A DNA stretch of 64,000 nucleotides from Pseudolysinimonas yzui (GCF_014653215.1 NZ_BNAI01000001.1:517237-581236); one strand, 5' to 3'. Positions 38,234 through 47,951 are shown, counted from the stretch's first letter. Notes: a model not told the origin generated them from the sequence alone. Program-made: numbers and translations.

Positions 38234-38278
38234 GTCAAGAAGGGTCGCTCTGAGGAGTCCGATGCGACCCCTTTTGAC
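38234..38278 (+). terminator. Stem-loop after the response regulator
   Basis: GTCAAGAAGGGTCGC (38234–38248) and GCGACCCCTTTTGAC (38264–38278) pair at 13 of 15 positions plus one G·T, with a 15-nt loop. It lies 4 bases after the stop codon and probably ends the two-component operon. Confidence 0.65.
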
Positions 38279-38346
38279 GCCTCAGGGAGTAGTCGAGAGA
38301 CTCCCGGCGGCAGATTCGCGCCGCTCCCGATGCGAGAAGAGTCGGG

Positions 38347-38700
38347 ATGTCGGATCCCACTCGGGGATCCGCGGAAACGGAGTCACTCGTGTTCACCGCT
38401 CTCGCCCTGAGCGCCGTCGCGTTCCATCCCTGGCACGGCGGCTTCTGGTTCTTCCTGATCCCGCTGTTCTGGATCCTGCTGTTCGTGGTGCTGTTCGCGA
38501 TCTTCGGTCGGCGCTGGCGCCGCCACGGCGGCCCTTACGGCTACGGCCCGCACGCCTACTGGCAGCACGCTCAGGCCGCGGGCAGCGCCGAGTCGGTGCT
38601 CGCCCAGCGCTACGCGAACGGCGACATCGACGAGAAGGAGTACCGCGCCCGTCTCGAGGTGCTGCGCTCCAGCGGGCCGGTGCCGCCGCCCGCGAAGTAA
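38347..38700 (+). CDS. SHOCT-domain membrane protein
   Basis: A 117-residue protein has one strong membrane segment (FWFFLIPLFWILLFVVLFAI, about residues 34–54), a Gly/Tyr/His-rich linker and a C-terminal SHOCT-type motif (SVLAQRYANGDIDEKEYRAR). SHOCT is a short oligomerisation motif often found at protein ends near two-component systems. The start is uncertain between ATG 38347 and GTG 38389. It sits between two two-component systems and is bounded by stem-loops on both sides. Confidence 0.75.
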   Translation: MSDPTRGSAETESLVFTALALSAVAFHPWHGGFWFFLIPLFWILLFVVLFAIFGRRWRRHGGPYGYGPHAYWQHAQAAGSAESVLAQRYANGDIDEKEYRARLEVLRSSGPVPPPAK

Positions 38701-38707
38701 TGCGAAA

Positions 38708-38751
38708 GCCGCGGCCCCGACCGGGATAAACTGACCGGTCGGGGCCGCGGC
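38708..38751 (+). terminator. 17-bp perfect hairpin after the SHOCT gene
   Basis: Arms 38708–38724 and 38735–38751 are perfectly complementary (core GCGGCCCCGACCGG with CCGGTCGGGGCCGC) around the loop GATAAACTGA. It begins 8 bases after the stop codon. It lacks a T-tract, as many terminators in GC-rich actinobacteria do, and it separates the SHOCT gene from the next kinase. Confidence 0.75.
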
Positions 38752-38780
38752 ATGTGCCAGCCGCGGATCAGGAGGCACCT

Positions 38781-39668
38781 TTGGATGCGATCACGGTCGC
38801 TCTCGCCGCGCTCGCGGGCGGTCTCGTCGTCGTCGGAATCGTGCTGTTCGTGCTCTGGCGTCGCGCCCGGCGTGCGGCGCTGCGCAATGAGTTCGACCGC
38901 ACCACGGCCGACCGCGAACGGCTCGACCTGGAACTGACTCTCGCCGAGCAGACCAGCCGGCTGCGCATCGTCCGGGAACTGCACGAGCTCGTCGTGCACT
39001 CGGTGTCGGTGCTCATCAGCCACGCCGACGGCGCCCGGTATGCGGCATCCCAGGATCCGGCGGTCGCCGCCCGCAGCGCGGCCGTCATCGCCGACACCGC
39101 CCGCGCCACGCTCGCCGACCTGCGTCGGGTCATGGCGCTCGCCCGCGAGGGCGAGGCCGCGGCCGGTCCGCAGCCGCGCCTGTCGACCCTGCGCGACCTT
39201 TTCAAGGTGATGCGGGATGCCGGCCTCGAGGTCGAGTTCCGCGAGACGGGTGAGCCGATCCGGTTGAAGCAGGGCGCGGAGCTGGCGATCTACCGCATCC
39301 TGCAGGAAGCCCTCGAGAACGCCCTCGCCCACGGTGGGGAGGGCACCCACGTGCTCGTCTCGTTCACCTGGAGCGACACCCTCGAGATCGTCGTCGCCGA
39401 CGACGGTGCCCGGGCCGCGGCGCGACGTGAGGGGCTCGACCCCGACGAGGTCGCCCGGGATCGGGTCTCCAGTCAGGAGGACGACCTCGCCGCACTCACG
39501 CAGACCCCGACCGGTCGCGGGATGACTGAGATGCGCGAGCGCGCCGAACTCTACGGCGGGATGCTCAACACGATCGTCACCCCCGGCGTCGGCTTCACGG
39601 TGACCGCGATCTTCCCGGCGGTGCGCGCCCACAACGGCATCGAGGGCGTGAAGCTGGGCACCGAGTGA
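38781..39668 (+). CDS. Histidine kinase with single N-terminal membrane segment
   Basis: This 295-residue kinase has one membrane helix (about residues 6–25), a short coiled region, the phosphoacceptor segment LRIVRELHELVVHSVSVL (His near residue 71) and a degenerate HATPase domain with N-box LQEALENALAHGGEG and the G-type segments ADDGARAAA and TGRGMTEMRERAELYGG. I start it at TTG 38781, with AGGAGG 5–6 nt upstream; GTG 38754 is in frame but without a site. No extracellular sensor is present. It overlaps a receiver-only protein. Confidence 0.85.
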   Translation: MDAITVALAALAGGLVVVGIVLFVLWRRARRAALRNEFDRTTADRERLDLELTLAEQTSRLRIVRELHELVVHSVSVLISHADGARYAASQDPAVAARSAAVIADTARATLADLRRVMALAREGEAAAGPQPRLSTLRDLFKVMRDAGLEVEFRETGEPIRLKQGAELAIYRILQEALENALAHGGEGTHVLVSFTWSDTLEIVVADDGARAAARREGLDPDEVARDRVSSQEDDLAALTQTPTGRGMTEMRERAELYGGMLNTIVTPGVGFTVTAIFPAVRAHNGIEGVKLGTE

Positions 39669-40066
39669 CCATGCGGGGTCCGGTGCGGATGCTGCTGGTC
39701 GACGACTCGCCGTGGCAGCGCGAGGGCTGGGCGCTGCTGTTCGGCTCGCAACCCGACCTCGAGGTCGTCGGCCAGGCCGGTGACGGCGCGCAGGCCCTCG
39801 CCTTTCTGCGTCAGCAGCTCGTGGATGTCGTGCTCATGGACATCCAGATGCCGCGCGTGAACGGGTTGGTCGCCACAGAGCGCATCCTCGGTGACGAGGC
39901 GGTGCGCGCCAACGGTCCCGCACCGCGAATCATCCTCGTGACGGGCGTCGATCTCGACGACCACGTGCCGGCCGCGGCTCAGGCCGGCGCCTACGCGGTG
40001 CTCTACAAGGACGCCGAGCCGGAGGCGCTGTTCGACGTCATCCGCGAGGCGGCCCTCAGCCGATGA
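39665..40066 (+). CDS. Receiver-only response regulator
   Basis: The 133-residue protein is a complete receiver domain with the acidic pair in LLVDDSPWQREG, the phosphoacceptor Asp in VVLMDIQMPRVNG, Thr in ILVTGVDL and Lys in LYKDAEPEAL. It has no DNA-binding output domain. GTG 39665 overlaps the kinase stop. It must act by protein–protein contact or as a phosphate sink. Its stop overlaps the convergent P-type ATPase gene by 11 bases. Confidence 0.88.
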   Translation: MTMRGPVRMLLVDDSPWQREGWALLFGSQPDLEVVGQAGDGAQALAFLRQQLVDVVLMDIQMPRVNGLVATERILGDEAVRANGPAPRIILVTGVDLDDHVPAAAQAGAYAVLYKDAEPEALFDVIREAALSR

Positions 40067-42584
40067 GGTGGGGGAGTCGGCGTTTGAGCAGTTCGTTCGC
40101 GGCGACGTAACCGGCCAGCACGAGGGCGAGCGCGGCGAACAGGGTCAGCGGCGGCGGTTGGAGGCCCAGCAGCTCGGCGGCCGGCGGCAGGAAGGGCAGT
40201 GCGGCCGTCACCGCGGCCACAGCGAAGCTCGCGATCAGCAGCCCGAGGGCGGGCTGTGACTTCCAGATCGGCCGTGGGATGCGCAGCGAGAAGAGCACCG
40301 CCAGTTCGGTGAGCGTCGACATCACGAACCAGGCGCTCTGGAACAGCGTCTCGCCGGCCCCGAACCCGACCACGAGCACGGCGAAGGTGATGAGGTCGAA
40401 CACCGTCGACAGCAGCCCGAAGGCCAGCATGAATCGCAGCAGCGACCGCATGTGCCAGCGGATCGGCCGGGCCGACTGCTCCTCATCGACGGCGTCTCGG
40501 GCGATGAACATCGCCGGGATGTCGCTGAGGAAGTTGAGCAACAGGATCTGGCGCGGCAGCAGCGGCAGGAACGGAAGCACGAGACTCGCGATCGCGAGCG
40601 ACGCCATGTTGCCGAGGTTGGCGCTGGTGGTGAGCCGGATGTATTTGAGGGTGTTCGCGAAGGTCTGACGCCCGAGCCGCACGCCGGTCGCGACGACGTC
40701 GAGGCCCTTGTCCAGCAGCACGACGCTCGCCGCCTGCTTGGCGATGTCGGCCGCGGTGTCGACCGAGATGCCGACGTCGGCGGCGTGCAGGGCGGGCGCG
40801 TCGTTGATGCCGTCGCCGAGGAACGCGACGACTTCCCGGTTCGCTCGCAGGGCGGCGACGATGCGCTCCTTGTGCAGCGGCTCCACCTCGGCGAAGACCC
40901 GCACGTCGCGCAGGGTCGCGGCGAGCCGGGTCGAGTCGAGATCGCCGAGATCCGCCCCCGTCACGACTCGCTCGGCGTCGATCCCCACCTCGGTGGCGAT
41001 CGTGCGCGCACAGCCGACGCTGTCGCCGGTGATCAGCCGCACGTCGACGCCGGCGGCGCGCAACGTGGCGACCGCCTCGCGCGCGCCGGGTTTCGGAGGG
41101 TCGCGGAAGACGAGCAGCCCGGCGAACTCGAGCTGCGTCTCGTCGGCGACGGTGAGCGGCCCGGCCGCCGGATTCCGCGGGCGGGTGGCGACGGCGAGCA
41201 CTCGGTTGCCGGCCGCGGTGAGCTCGTCGGCCCGCCGCTCGATGTGCGTGCGGTCGGCATCCCACCGTGCCGGTTCGCCGCCGGCCGCACCGACGCATCG
41301 GGGGAGCACCGACTGCACGGCGCCTTTCGTGATGAGCAACGGCCCGCCCGACCAGTCGACGAGCACGCTCAGCCGTTTGCGTTGGAAGTCGTAGGGCAGC
41401 TCTTCGAGGGCGACCACCTCGGTCGGATGCACCCGCAGGATGCCGTCGTCGAGCGGGTTGCGGAAGCCGCGTTGCGCCGCCGCGTTGGCCGCCGCCAGGG
41501 CGGCGACCCGTTCGCTGGGTTCGCCGTCCGGCCCGAGGGCGGCACTCAACTCGGCGGCACCGGAGGTGAGCGTTCCGGTCTTGTCGGTGCACAGCACAGT
41601 GATGGCGCCGAGGTCTTCGATCGCGTCAAGCCGTTTCACGATCACGTGCCGCTGGGCGAGTCGGCGCGCGCCGGCGGCGAGGCTGAGCGCGACGATCGCG
41701 GGCAGCATCTGCGGCGTGATGCCGACGGCGAGCGAGAGCGCGAACAGCAGGGCTTCGATGACGGGGCGGCCCAGGGCCCAGTTGACGACGAAGATGAACG
41801 TCGTCAGCACGGCGACCAGCCGGATGAGCAGCCAGCCGAACCGCGCGATCCCCAGCTCGAAGCTGGTGCGCACCGACGGTCCGCCGACAGCCCGGGCGAC
41901 CCGGCCGAACTCGGTCTGCTTGCCCGTCGCGACGACGACGGCGCGGGCGGTTCCGCTGACGACGTGACTTCCGAACTGCACCGCGGTCGATCGAGCGGCG
42001 AGCGCCGTCGCCTCGGGCAGTTCGGCGTTCGCATTCTTCTCGGCCGGGAACGACTCACCGGTGAGGGCCGAGGCGTCGACCTGGAGGCCGTCTGTCTCCA
42101 GCAACCGCGCGTCGGCGGGCACCAGGTCACCCGCCGACAACAGGATGACGTCGCCGCGCACGACGTCGCGAACTGGCACGCTGTGTTCGACGCCGCCGCG
42201 TAGCACCCGCGACATGACCCGCACACTGGCCAGCAGCTCGGCGACGGCGGCGTCGGCGCGGTACTCCTGCCAGAAGCCGAGCAGGCCGCTCGCGACGATG
42301 ATCGCGAGGATGATCATCCCGTCGGCGATGTCGCCGAGCGCCACGGCGATCAGGGTCGCCGCAGCGAGCACCAGGGTGACCGGACTCGCGAACTGGGTCA
42401 CGAGCACCCGGATCGCGGGACGGCGCCGGTGCTCGTCGAGCGGGTCACGACGGCGACGCCGCTGCACCTGCGCGCGGCTGAGTCCGCTGTCGCGCGAGCC
42501 GACCGCGTGCAGCACGACGGCGGCGGGCATCGTCCAGTAGGCGGCGGGCGCCTCCGCATCCACCACATGGGCCCTCTCGCGCAC
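40056..42584 (-). CDS. P-type ATPase, Mg2+-transporter (P3B) type
   Basis: About 842 residues form a cation-transporting ATPase. The phosphorylation motif [11 protein letters not shown] is near residue 330, the actuator motif is [12 protein letters not shown], and the hinge is [20 protein letters not shown]. The membrane motif [20 protein letters not shown] just before DKTGT is typical of MgtA/MgtB magnesium importers. About ten membrane segments are visible. The start is uncertain: GTG 42584 is preferred, and TTG 42626 is in frame upstream. It diverges from phosphoketolase across a 98-bp gap containing a perfect GTCCCGCGGGAC palindrome. Confidence 0.88.
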   Translation of the reverse strand: MRERAHVVDAEAPAAYWTMPAAVVLHAVGSRDSGLSRAQVQRRRRRDPLDEHRRRPAIRVLVTQFASPVTLVLAAATLIAVALGDIADGMIILAIIVASGLLGFWQEYRADAAVAELLASVRVMSRVLRGGVEHSVPVRDVVRGDVILLSAGDLVPADARLLETDGLQVDASALTGESFPAEKNANAELPEATALAARSTAVQFGSHVVSGTARAVVVATGKQTEFGRVARAVGGPSVRTSFELGIARFGWLLIRLVAVLTTFIFVVNWALGRPVIEALLFALSLAVGITPQMLPAIVALSLAAGARRLAQRHVIVKRLDAIEDLGAITVLCTDKTGTLTSGAAELSAALGPDGEPSERVAALAAANAAAQRGFRNPLDDGILRVHPTEVVALEELPYDFQRKRLSVLVDWSGGPLLITKGAVQSVLPRCVGAAGGEPARWDADRTHIERRADELTAAGNRVLAVATRPRNPAAGPLTVADETQLEFAGLLVFRDPPKPGAREAVATLRAAGVDVRLITGDSVGCARTIATEVGIDAERVVTGADLGDLDSTRLAATLRDVRVFAEVEPLHKERIVAALRANREVVAFLGDGINDAPALHAADVGISVDTAADIAKQAASVVLLDKGLDVVATGVRLGRQTFANTLKYIRLTTSANLGNMASLAIASLVLPFLPLLPRQILLLNFLSDIPAMFIARDAVDEEQSARPIRWHMRSLLRFMLAFGLLSTVFDLITFAVLVVGFGAGETLFQSAWFVMSTLTELAVLFSLRIPRPIWKSQPALGLLIASFAVAAVTAALPFLPPAAELLGLQPPPLTLFAALALVLAGYVAANELLKRRLPHLIG

Positions 42585-42627
42585 CCCACGATCCTGCGCC
42601 GTGGGCGTTCGCCCGGGAAGGCCCAAG

Positions 42628-42648
42628 GTCCCGCGGGACTTCCGCCCT
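42628..42648. promoter_or_regulatory. Palindrome and DosR-like box between the ATPase and phosphoketolase
   Basis: GTCCCGCGGGAC (42628–42639) is a perfect 12-bp palindrome. Overlapping it, GGGACTTCCGCCCT (42635–42648) resembles the GGGACT–N–GNCCC core of DosR/DevR boxes from mycobacteria, though imperfectly. Its place in the divergent spacer makes it a reasonable operator candidate. Confidence 0.4.
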
Positions 42649-42682
42649 GGTTCCCGGGCCCCGCGCCCCGCAAGATGGGCTC

Positions 42683-45091
42683 ATGCGTGCGCCCGTCGAC
42701 CAGCCGACCATCGACCAGCCGACCATCGATCGGACGACCATCGATCGGATCGACGCGTGGTGGCGGGCCGCGAACTACCTGAGCATCGGGCAGATCTACC
42801 TGCTGGCCAATCCGTTGTTGCGCGAACCGCTCACCCGCGACCACGTCAAGCCGCGCCTCCTCGGGCACTGGGGAACGACACCCGGCCTCAACTTCCTCTA
42901 CGCCCACCTCAATCGCGCCATCCAGCAGCGCAAGCAGAGCACCGTCTACATCGCCGGTCCCGGGCACGGCGGCCCGGGCATGGTCGCGAACGCGTGGCTC
43001 GACGGCACCTACTCCGAGGTCTACCCCGACATCGATCGGTCGGAGGCGGGGATCGGCCGCCTGTTCCGCCAGTTCTCGTTCCCCGGCGGTATCCCGAGCC
43101 ACGCCTCGCCCGACACCCCCGGCTCGATGCACGAGGGTGGCGAGCTCGGCTACGCGTTGTCGCATGCCTACGGCGCCGCGTTCGACAACCCCGATCTGCT
43201 CGTCGCCTGCGTCATCGGCGACGGGGAGGCCGAGACCGGTCCGCTCGCGACCGCCTGGCACGGTAACAAGTTCCTCAACCCCCGGCAAGACGGTGTCGTG
43301 CTGCCGATCCTGCACCTCAACGGCTACAAGATCGCCAACCCGACGGTGCTCGCCCGCATCCCCGAAGACGAGCTGCTCGCCCTGATGCGCGGCTACGGGC
43401 ACGAGCCGTTCCTCGTCTCGGGCGGGTTCGACGGGGAGGACCCGAAGGCCGTGCACGCGCGGTTCGCCGCGGTGCTCGACGAGGTGCTCGACCGCATCGC
43501 CGCGATCAAGGCGGCCGCGGCGGCCGGCGACGAGTCGCGCCCGAATTGGCCGATGATCATCCTGCGCACGCCGAAGGGCTGGACCTGCCCGGCCGAGATC
43601 GACGGCAAGCCGGTGGAGAACACCTGGCGCGCCCACCAGGTTCCGCTGGCGAGCGCCCGCGACACGGAGGCGCACCTGCGGGTGCTCGACGACTGGATGC
43701 GGTCCTACCGTCCCGAGGAGCTGTTCGACGAGTCCGGGGCACCGTTCCCCGAGGTGATCGCGCTCGCGCCGGAGGGGGAGTTGCGGATGAGCGCCAACCC
43801 GGTCGCGAACGGCGGGCTACGTCGCGACCTGAGCCTTCCCGACTTCCGGCAGACGGCGGTCGAGGTCGATCCCGCCGCACGCGGCGCGCTGCAGCTCGAG
43901 TCGACGGCGGTGCTCGGCCACTGGCTCGCCGACGTCATCCGGCACAACCCCGCCGACTTCCGCATCTTCGGGCCCGACGAGACGGCATCCAATCGGCTCG
44001 CCCCGGCGATCTACGAAGCGACCGCGAAGCAGTGGAACGCCGAGGTGGTGAGCGTCGACGAGAACCTGGCGCCCACCGGTCGCGTGATGGAGGTGCTCAG
44101 TGAGCACCAGTGTCAGGGCTGGCTCGAGGGGTACCTGCTGAGCGGCCGGCACGGGCTGTTCAACACCTACGAGGCGTTCGTGCACATCGTCGACTCGATG
44201 TTCAACCAGCACGCCAAATGGCTCGAAGCCTGTCGCCGCATCCCGTGGCGTCAGCCGATCGCGAGCTTGAACTACCTGCTCTCCAGCCACGTCTGGCGGC
44301 AGGACCACAACGGCTTCAGCCACCAAGACCCGGGGTTTCTCGACGTGGCCGTGAACAAGAGCGCCGAGATCGTGCGGGTGTACCTGCCGTTCGACGCGAA
44401 CACGCTGCTGTCGACCTACGACCACTGCCTGCGCTCGGTCGACTACGTCAACGTCGTCGCCGCCGGCAAGCAGCCCGCGCCGCAGTGGCTCACGATGGAC
44501 GAGGCGATCGAGCACTGCACCCGCGGCGTCGGGGTGTTCCCGTGGGCGGGCAGTGAGGTCGAAGGCAGAGAACCGGATGTCGTGCTCGCCGCCGCCGGGG
44601 ACGTTCCGACGCTCGAGGTGCTGGCCGCTGCCGCGATCCTGCGGGAGCGGCTGCCGACGCTGGCGGTGCGGGTGGTGAACGTCGTCGACCTGATGCGTCT
44701 GCAGTCGGAAGACCAGCATCCGCACGGCCTGCCCGATGCCGAGTACGACGCGATCTTCACGACCGACAAGCCGGTGATCTTCGCCTTCCACGGCTACCCG
44801 GCGCTCATCCACCGGCTGACCTACAAGCGTGCAGGGCACGATCAGTTGCACGTGCACGGCTTCCAGGAGCGCGGCACGACGACGACGCCGTTCGACATGG
44901 TGATGCTCAACGACCTCGACCGCTACCGGCTGGCGATCGCCGTTCTCGACCGGGTTCCCGGGCTCGCCGCCGCCAACCCCGAGTTCCGTCAGGAGCTCGA
45001 GGACGCCCGCACCCGGGCCCGCGACTACACCCGCGAGCACGGCGAAGACATCCCGGAGGTCGCCGACTGGCGCTGGCCAGTTCGTAGCTGA
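42683..45091 (+). CDS. xfp: Xylulose-5-phosphate/fructose-6-phosphate phosphoketolase
   Basis: The 802-residue thiamine-diphosphate enzyme splits xylulose 5-phosphate (and often fructose 6-phosphate) with phosphate to acetyl phosphate and an aldose phosphate. Characteristic stretches are [38 protein letters not shown], the cofactor loop [21 protein letters not shown] and [20 protein letters not shown]. Length is typical. The N-terminus carries a tandem pentapeptide [15 protein letters not shown], encoded by 15-bp repeats, before the conserved region begins. It probably feeds acetyl phosphate/acetate metabolism; no acetate kinase gene lies next to it. Confidence 0.95.
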   Translation: MRAPVDQPTIDQPTIDRTTIDRIDAWWRAANYLSIGQIYLLANPLLREPLTRDHVKPRLLGHWGTTPGLNFLYAHLNRAIQQRKQSTVYIAGPGHGGPGMVANAWLDGTYSEVYPDIDRSEAGIGRLFRQFSFPGGIPSHASPDTPGSMHEGGELGYALSHAYGAAFDNPDLLVACVIGDGEAETGPLATAWHGNKFLNPRQDGVVLPILHLNGYKIANPTVLARIPEDELLALMRGYGHEPFLVSGGFDGEDPKAVHARFAAVLDEVLDRIAAIKAAAAAGDESRPNWPMIILRTPKGWTCPAEIDGKPVENTWRAHQVPLASARDTEAHLRVLDDWMRSYRPEELFDESGAPFPEVIALAPEGELRMSANPVANGGLRRDLSLPDFRQTAVEVDPAARGALQLESTAVLGHWLADVIRHNPADFRIFGPDETASNRLAPAIYEATAKQWNAEVVSVDENLAPTGRVMEVLSEHQCQGWLEGYLLSGRHGLFNTYEAFVHIVDSMFNQHAKWLEACRRIPWRQPIASLNYLLSSHVWRQDHNGFSHQDPGFLDVAVNKSAEIVRVYLPFDANTLLSTYDHCLRSVDYVNVVAAGKQPAPQWLTMDEAIEHCTRGVGVFPWAGSEVEGREPDVVLAAAGDVPTLEVLAAAAILRERLPTLAVRVVNVVDLMRLQSEDQHPHGLPDAEYDAIFTTDKPVIFAFHGYPALIHRLTYKRAGHDQLHVHGFQERGTTTTPFDMVMLNDLDRYRLAIAVLDRVPGLAAANPEFRQELEDARTRARDYTREHGEDIPEVADWRWPVRS
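42698..42742 (+). repeat. 15-bp tandem repeat at the 5' end of xfp
   Basis: GACCAGCCGACCATC occurs twice in tandem (42698–42712, 42713–42727), and a third degenerate unit (GATCGGACGACCATC) covers 42728–42742. It stays in frame and encodes DQPTI-like pentapeptides. Confidence 0.85.
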
Positions 45092-45100
45092 AGGCGGGGC

Positions 45101-45667
45101 CTAGCCTTCGAGGTTGTCGACGCCCGGCATCCAGGATTGCCCGGGTGAGCCCCAGCTCTTCTTGCGGATCGCCTTCGCGACACCCTTGTCGTGCGGGTGG
45201 ATCAGCCGGTCGGCGTAGAGCACCCCGTCGAGGTGATCGAATTCGTGCTGGAAGATGCGTGCCAGCCACCCGGTCGCGCGGATCTCGAAGGGCTCGCCGT
45301 CGAGGCCGGTCGCGGTGAGCAGGGCCTCGGGGGAGCGCCGCAGCGGAAAACGCTCCCCGGGGATCGACAGGCAGCCCTCCGACTCCTCGTCGTCGTCGAG
45401 TTCGCCGAGCGGCAGCGGCGCGATCAGCAGCTCGGGGTTGATCGCGGTGCCCTGGTGCCGCACGCCGTCGTCGTCGACCCACGACCAGACGAAGATGCGC
45501 AGCGAAACCCCCACCTGAGGCGCCGCGAGGCCCACACCGGGAGCCGCCGCCATCGTCTCCTCCATGTCGCGCACGAGTTCACGCACCGAGTCGTCGATCG
45601 ACGGAACGGGGGATGCGGGGGAGTGCAACGCGGGATCGCCCGTGATGCGGATGGGACGCACGGCCAT
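45101..45667 (-). CDS. def: Peptide deformylase
   Basis: The 188-residue metalloenzyme removes the formyl group from nascent proteins. All three signature motifs are visible: GVGLAAPQVG near residue 45, EGCLSIPGE near residue 99 and QHEFDHLDGVLYADRL near residue 144, giving the Cys and two His metal ligands. ATG 45667 lies 6 nt after TATCCT on the minus strand, so it is leaderless. It diverges closely from a membrane transporter and ends 9 bases from phosphoketolase. Confidence 0.95.
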   Translation of the reverse strand: MAVRPIRITGDPALHSPASPVPSIDDSVRELVRDMEETMAAAPGVGLAAPQVGVSLRIFVWSWVDDDGVRHQGTAINPELLIAPLPLGELDDDEESEGCLSIPGERFPLRRSPEALLTATGLDGEPFEIRATGWLARIFQHEFDHLDGVLYADRLIHPHDKGVAKAIRKKSWGSPGQSWMPGVDNLEG

Positions 45668-45673
45668 TCGGCC

Positions 45674-45701
45674 AGGATATCCAGCCGAGGACCGCTAGAT
45701 T
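45674..45701. promoter_or_regulatory. Divergent leaderless promoters for def and a transporter
   Basis: On the minus strand TATCCT (45679–45674) lies 6 nt before the def ATG. On the plus strand TAGATT (45696–45701) lies 7 nt before ATG 45709. The whole spacer is only 41 bases. Confidence 0.5.
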
Positions 45702-45708
45702 TCTCGGG

Positions 45709-46644
45709 ATGAACCCGCTCGACGACCTCGCCGCACAGAGCGCCATTGGGAATATCCCCGTGCTCGGCATTCTCATCGCGCTTGTCGGCGCGGTCTTCTT
45801 GTCGCTCGGTGCGCAGTTCCAGCACGCCGGTGTCGGAGTCGTCGAGGAACGCCACGGATCGGGCAACAAGGCCGGCCTGAGTGTGCGGCAGCTGCTGCGG
45901 CTGCTGGCCCGCCCGTCGTGGGTCATCGGCACGGTGCTGCTCGGCCTGGCGATCCTCTTTCAGCTCGGCAGCCTCACATTTGCGCCGCTCATCGTCGTGC
46001 AGCCCATCGGCGCGGTCGCCCTCGTGATCACCGCGATCGTCAACGCCCGGGTCACCAAGACGAAGCTCGGGGGCCCGGTGCTGCGGGCGATCGCGCTCTG
46101 CGTCGGCGGAATCGCCCTGTTCGTCACGGTCGCCACCTTCGTGGCCGGAGAGCAGGTCGTCGGCGAAACCCAGCTCGTGATCGTGCTGAGCATCCTCGGC
46201 GCGGTGATCCTGCTGCTCGGACTCACGTTCGCGTTCGCCCGCAAGAAGGCGGGCGCGTTGTTCTACATCGTGTCGGCAGGCGTGCTCTACGGGTTCGTCG
46301 CGACGCTCGCGAAGGTCGTCATCAACCGACTCGGCAACCTGATGGCCGGGGTGGTCGGCGGCGAGTTCGAGTGGCTGACGATCGCCTGCATCGCCGCCTT
46401 GCTGCTCGCCGTCGTGCTCGGCGCCTACTTCGTGCAGACCGCGTACTCGCTCGGCTCGCCCGACCTGGTGATCGCGGGGCTCACCGTCGTCGACCCGCTG
46501 CTCGCCGTCGCGATCGGCATCGCGGTGCTCGGCGAGGCCGCCCACGCACCCCTCTGGGTCATCCCCGTGTGGGCCGTCGCGGCATCCGTCGCCGTCTACG
46601 GGGTCTACCAACTCGCGAAGCACCACCCGCAAACTCATCGATAG
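45709..46644 (+). CDS. DMT-superfamily membrane transporter
   Basis: The 311-residue protein has about nine to ten membrane helices in two similar halves, with the DMT-type pattern FAPLIVVQPIGAVALVITAI and VIAGLTVVDPLLAVAIGIAV. It resembles actinobacterial DMT/NIPA-like transporters. The substrate is unknown; magnesium or a small metabolite are possibilities. ATG 45709 follows a -10 box by 7 nt. The gene is followed at 45 nt by a glycosyltransferase with its own -10 box. Confidence 0.8.
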   Translation: MNPLDDLAAQSAIGNIPVLGILIALVGAVFLSLGAQFQHAGVGVVEERHGSGNKAGLSVRQLLRLLARPSWVIGTVLLGLAILFQLGSLTFAPLIVVQPIGAVALVITAIVNARVTKTKLGGPVLRAIALCVGGIALFVTVATFVAGEQVVGETQLVIVLSILGAVILLLGLTFAFARKKAGALFYIVSAGVLYGFVATLAKVVINRLGNLMAGVVGGEFEWLTIACIAALLLAVVLGAYFVQTAYSLGSPDLVIAGLTVVDPLLAVAIGIAVLGEAAHAPLWVIPVWAVAASVAVYGVYQLAKHHPQTHR

Positions 46645-46688
46645 GCGTGGCGCATCGATAACGCGGCGGCTGCGGTAGCCTCGTGCGA

Positions 46689-47915
46689 GTGCGGATAATG
46701 CTCGGCGGGGACACCTTCGCCCCCGATATCAACGGCTCCGCCTCCTTCGCCAAACGGCTCGCGGTGGAGTTGAAGAAGCGCGGGCACGAGGTGCACATGG
46801 TGGCGCCCTCGCCCGACGGGCCGGGGCGTTCCGGGATGGAAACCCACGACGGGGTCGAGTTCATGGTGCATCGCCTCACCAGCTGGCGCTGGCTGCCGCA
46901 TCCGTGGCTGCGGTTCGCCCTCCCGTGGCGCATCAAAGCCAACGGCCGCCGCCTGATCGAGCAGTACAAGCCGGATGTCGTGCACTTCCAGTCGCACATC
47001 ATCGTCGGCACCGGCCTTGCCGAGGCGGCGAAAGCGGCCGGCATCCGCCTGATCGGCACCAACCACACGATGGCCGAGAACATCGCCCAGCACGTCACGA
47101 TCCTGCCGGGGCCTGCGCTGCGCTGGCTGATCAAGTCGCAGTGGAAGGCGGCAGCGGATGTCTACTCGCTCGCCGACGTCGTCACCACGCCGACGAAGCG
47201 GTCGAGCGACTACTTCGAGAAGATGACCGGCCTCACCGACGTGCATTCCATCTCGAACGGCATCGACACGTCGAACTACGTGCCCAGCTTCGAGCCGCGC
47301 ACCGAGAACCGCGTCGTCTTCGTCGGTCGTCTCGACGAAGAGAAGTGCATCCACGAACTGCTGCAGGCGTTCGCCCTGCTCGACCCCTCGCTCGACGCGA
47401 AACTCGACATCGTCGGCCACGGCGAAGACCTGCACCGCCTCGAGCGGCTCGCGCGCGACCTGCACATCACCGACCGTGTGACCTTCCACGGCAAGATCCC
47501 CGACGAGCAGTTGCGCGACATCCTCACCCACGGCGCCGTGTTCGCGATGCCCTCCCGTGCCGAACTGCAGTGCATCGCCGCGATGGAGGCCATGGCATCC
47601 GCTCTGCCCGTCGTCGCCGCGAACGCGATGGCGCTGCCGCACCTCGTGCACCCGGGCGAGAACGGCTACCTCTACGAGCCCGGCGACATCCCGGCTTTTG
47701 CGGCGCACCTCACCTCGGTGCTCACCGCGCCGCCCGCGGAGTACACCGCCATGAAGAAGGCGTCGCAGCGCATCGTCGCGAAACACGACCTTCAGGCCAC
47801 CGTCGACACCTTCGAGGCGCTGTACCGTGGTGAAACGGTGACCGACCCGGTCACCGAGTCGGTGCCGGTCGCGAAGCGGTCGAAGCCGGCGCGGGGCGGT
47901 AGCTCAGCTGGTTAG
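46689..47915 (+). CDS. Glycosyltransferase family 4 protein
   Basis: The 408-residue GT-B enzyme likely transfers a hexose from a nucleotide sugar to a lipid or glycan at the membrane. The N-terminal acceptor domain starts RIMLGGDTFAPDINGSASF and includes DVVHFQSHIIVGTG. The donor domain has VFVGRLDEEKCIHELLQAF and the nucleotide-sugar site region MPSRAELQCIAAMEAMASAL. I start it at GTG 46689, 7 nt after TAGCCT, rather than GTG 46683. The last codons (RGGSSAG and TAG) are the 5' half of the interrupted tRNA-Met gene, an unusual overlap. Confidence 0.88.
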   Translation: MRIMLGGDTFAPDINGSASFAKRLAVELKKRGHEVHMVAPSPDGPGRSGMETHDGVEFMVHRLTSWRWLPHPWLRFALPWRIKANGRRLIEQYKPDVVHFQSHIIVGTGLAEAAKAAGIRLIGTNHTMAENIAQHVTILPGPALRWLIKSQWKAAADVYSLADVVTTPTKRSSDYFEKMTGLTDVHSISNGIDTSNYVPSFEPRTENRVVFVGRLDEEKCIHELLQAFALLDPSLDAKLDIVGHGEDLHRLERLARDLHITDRVTFHGKIPDEQLRDILTHGAVFAMPSRAELQCIAAMEAMASALPVVAANAMALPHLVHPGENGYLYEPGDIPAFAAHLTSVLTAPPAEYTAMKKASQRIVAKHDLQATVDTFEALYRGETVTDPVTESVPVAKRSKPARGGSSAG

Positions 47916-47931
47916 AGCAGCGGACTCATAA
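47893..47931 (+). pseudogene. 5' half of an interrupted tRNA-Met gene
   Basis: These 39 bases make a complete tRNA 5' half: acceptor strand GGGGCGG, D-arm AGCTCAGCTGGTTAGAGC, anticodon stem strand GCGGA and loop CTCATAA with anticodon CAT. The sequence then leaves the tRNA pattern. The matching 3' half is at 50623–50664: anticodon stem CGGA pairs with TCCG there, and GGGGCGG pairs with CCGCCCT apart from a terminal G·T. It also encodes the end of the glycosyltransferase. Confidence 0.85.
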
Positions 47932-47934
47932 CAG

Positions 47935-47951
47935 TTGGCCCCACGGGCCAA
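47935..47951. repeat. Inverted repeat beside the left junction
   Basis: TTGGCCC (47935–47941) and GGGCCAA (47945–47951) form a perfect 7-bp inverted repeat with a 3-base centre, 3 bases inside the island. It may be part of the recombination site or a weak hairpin. Confidence 0.5.
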
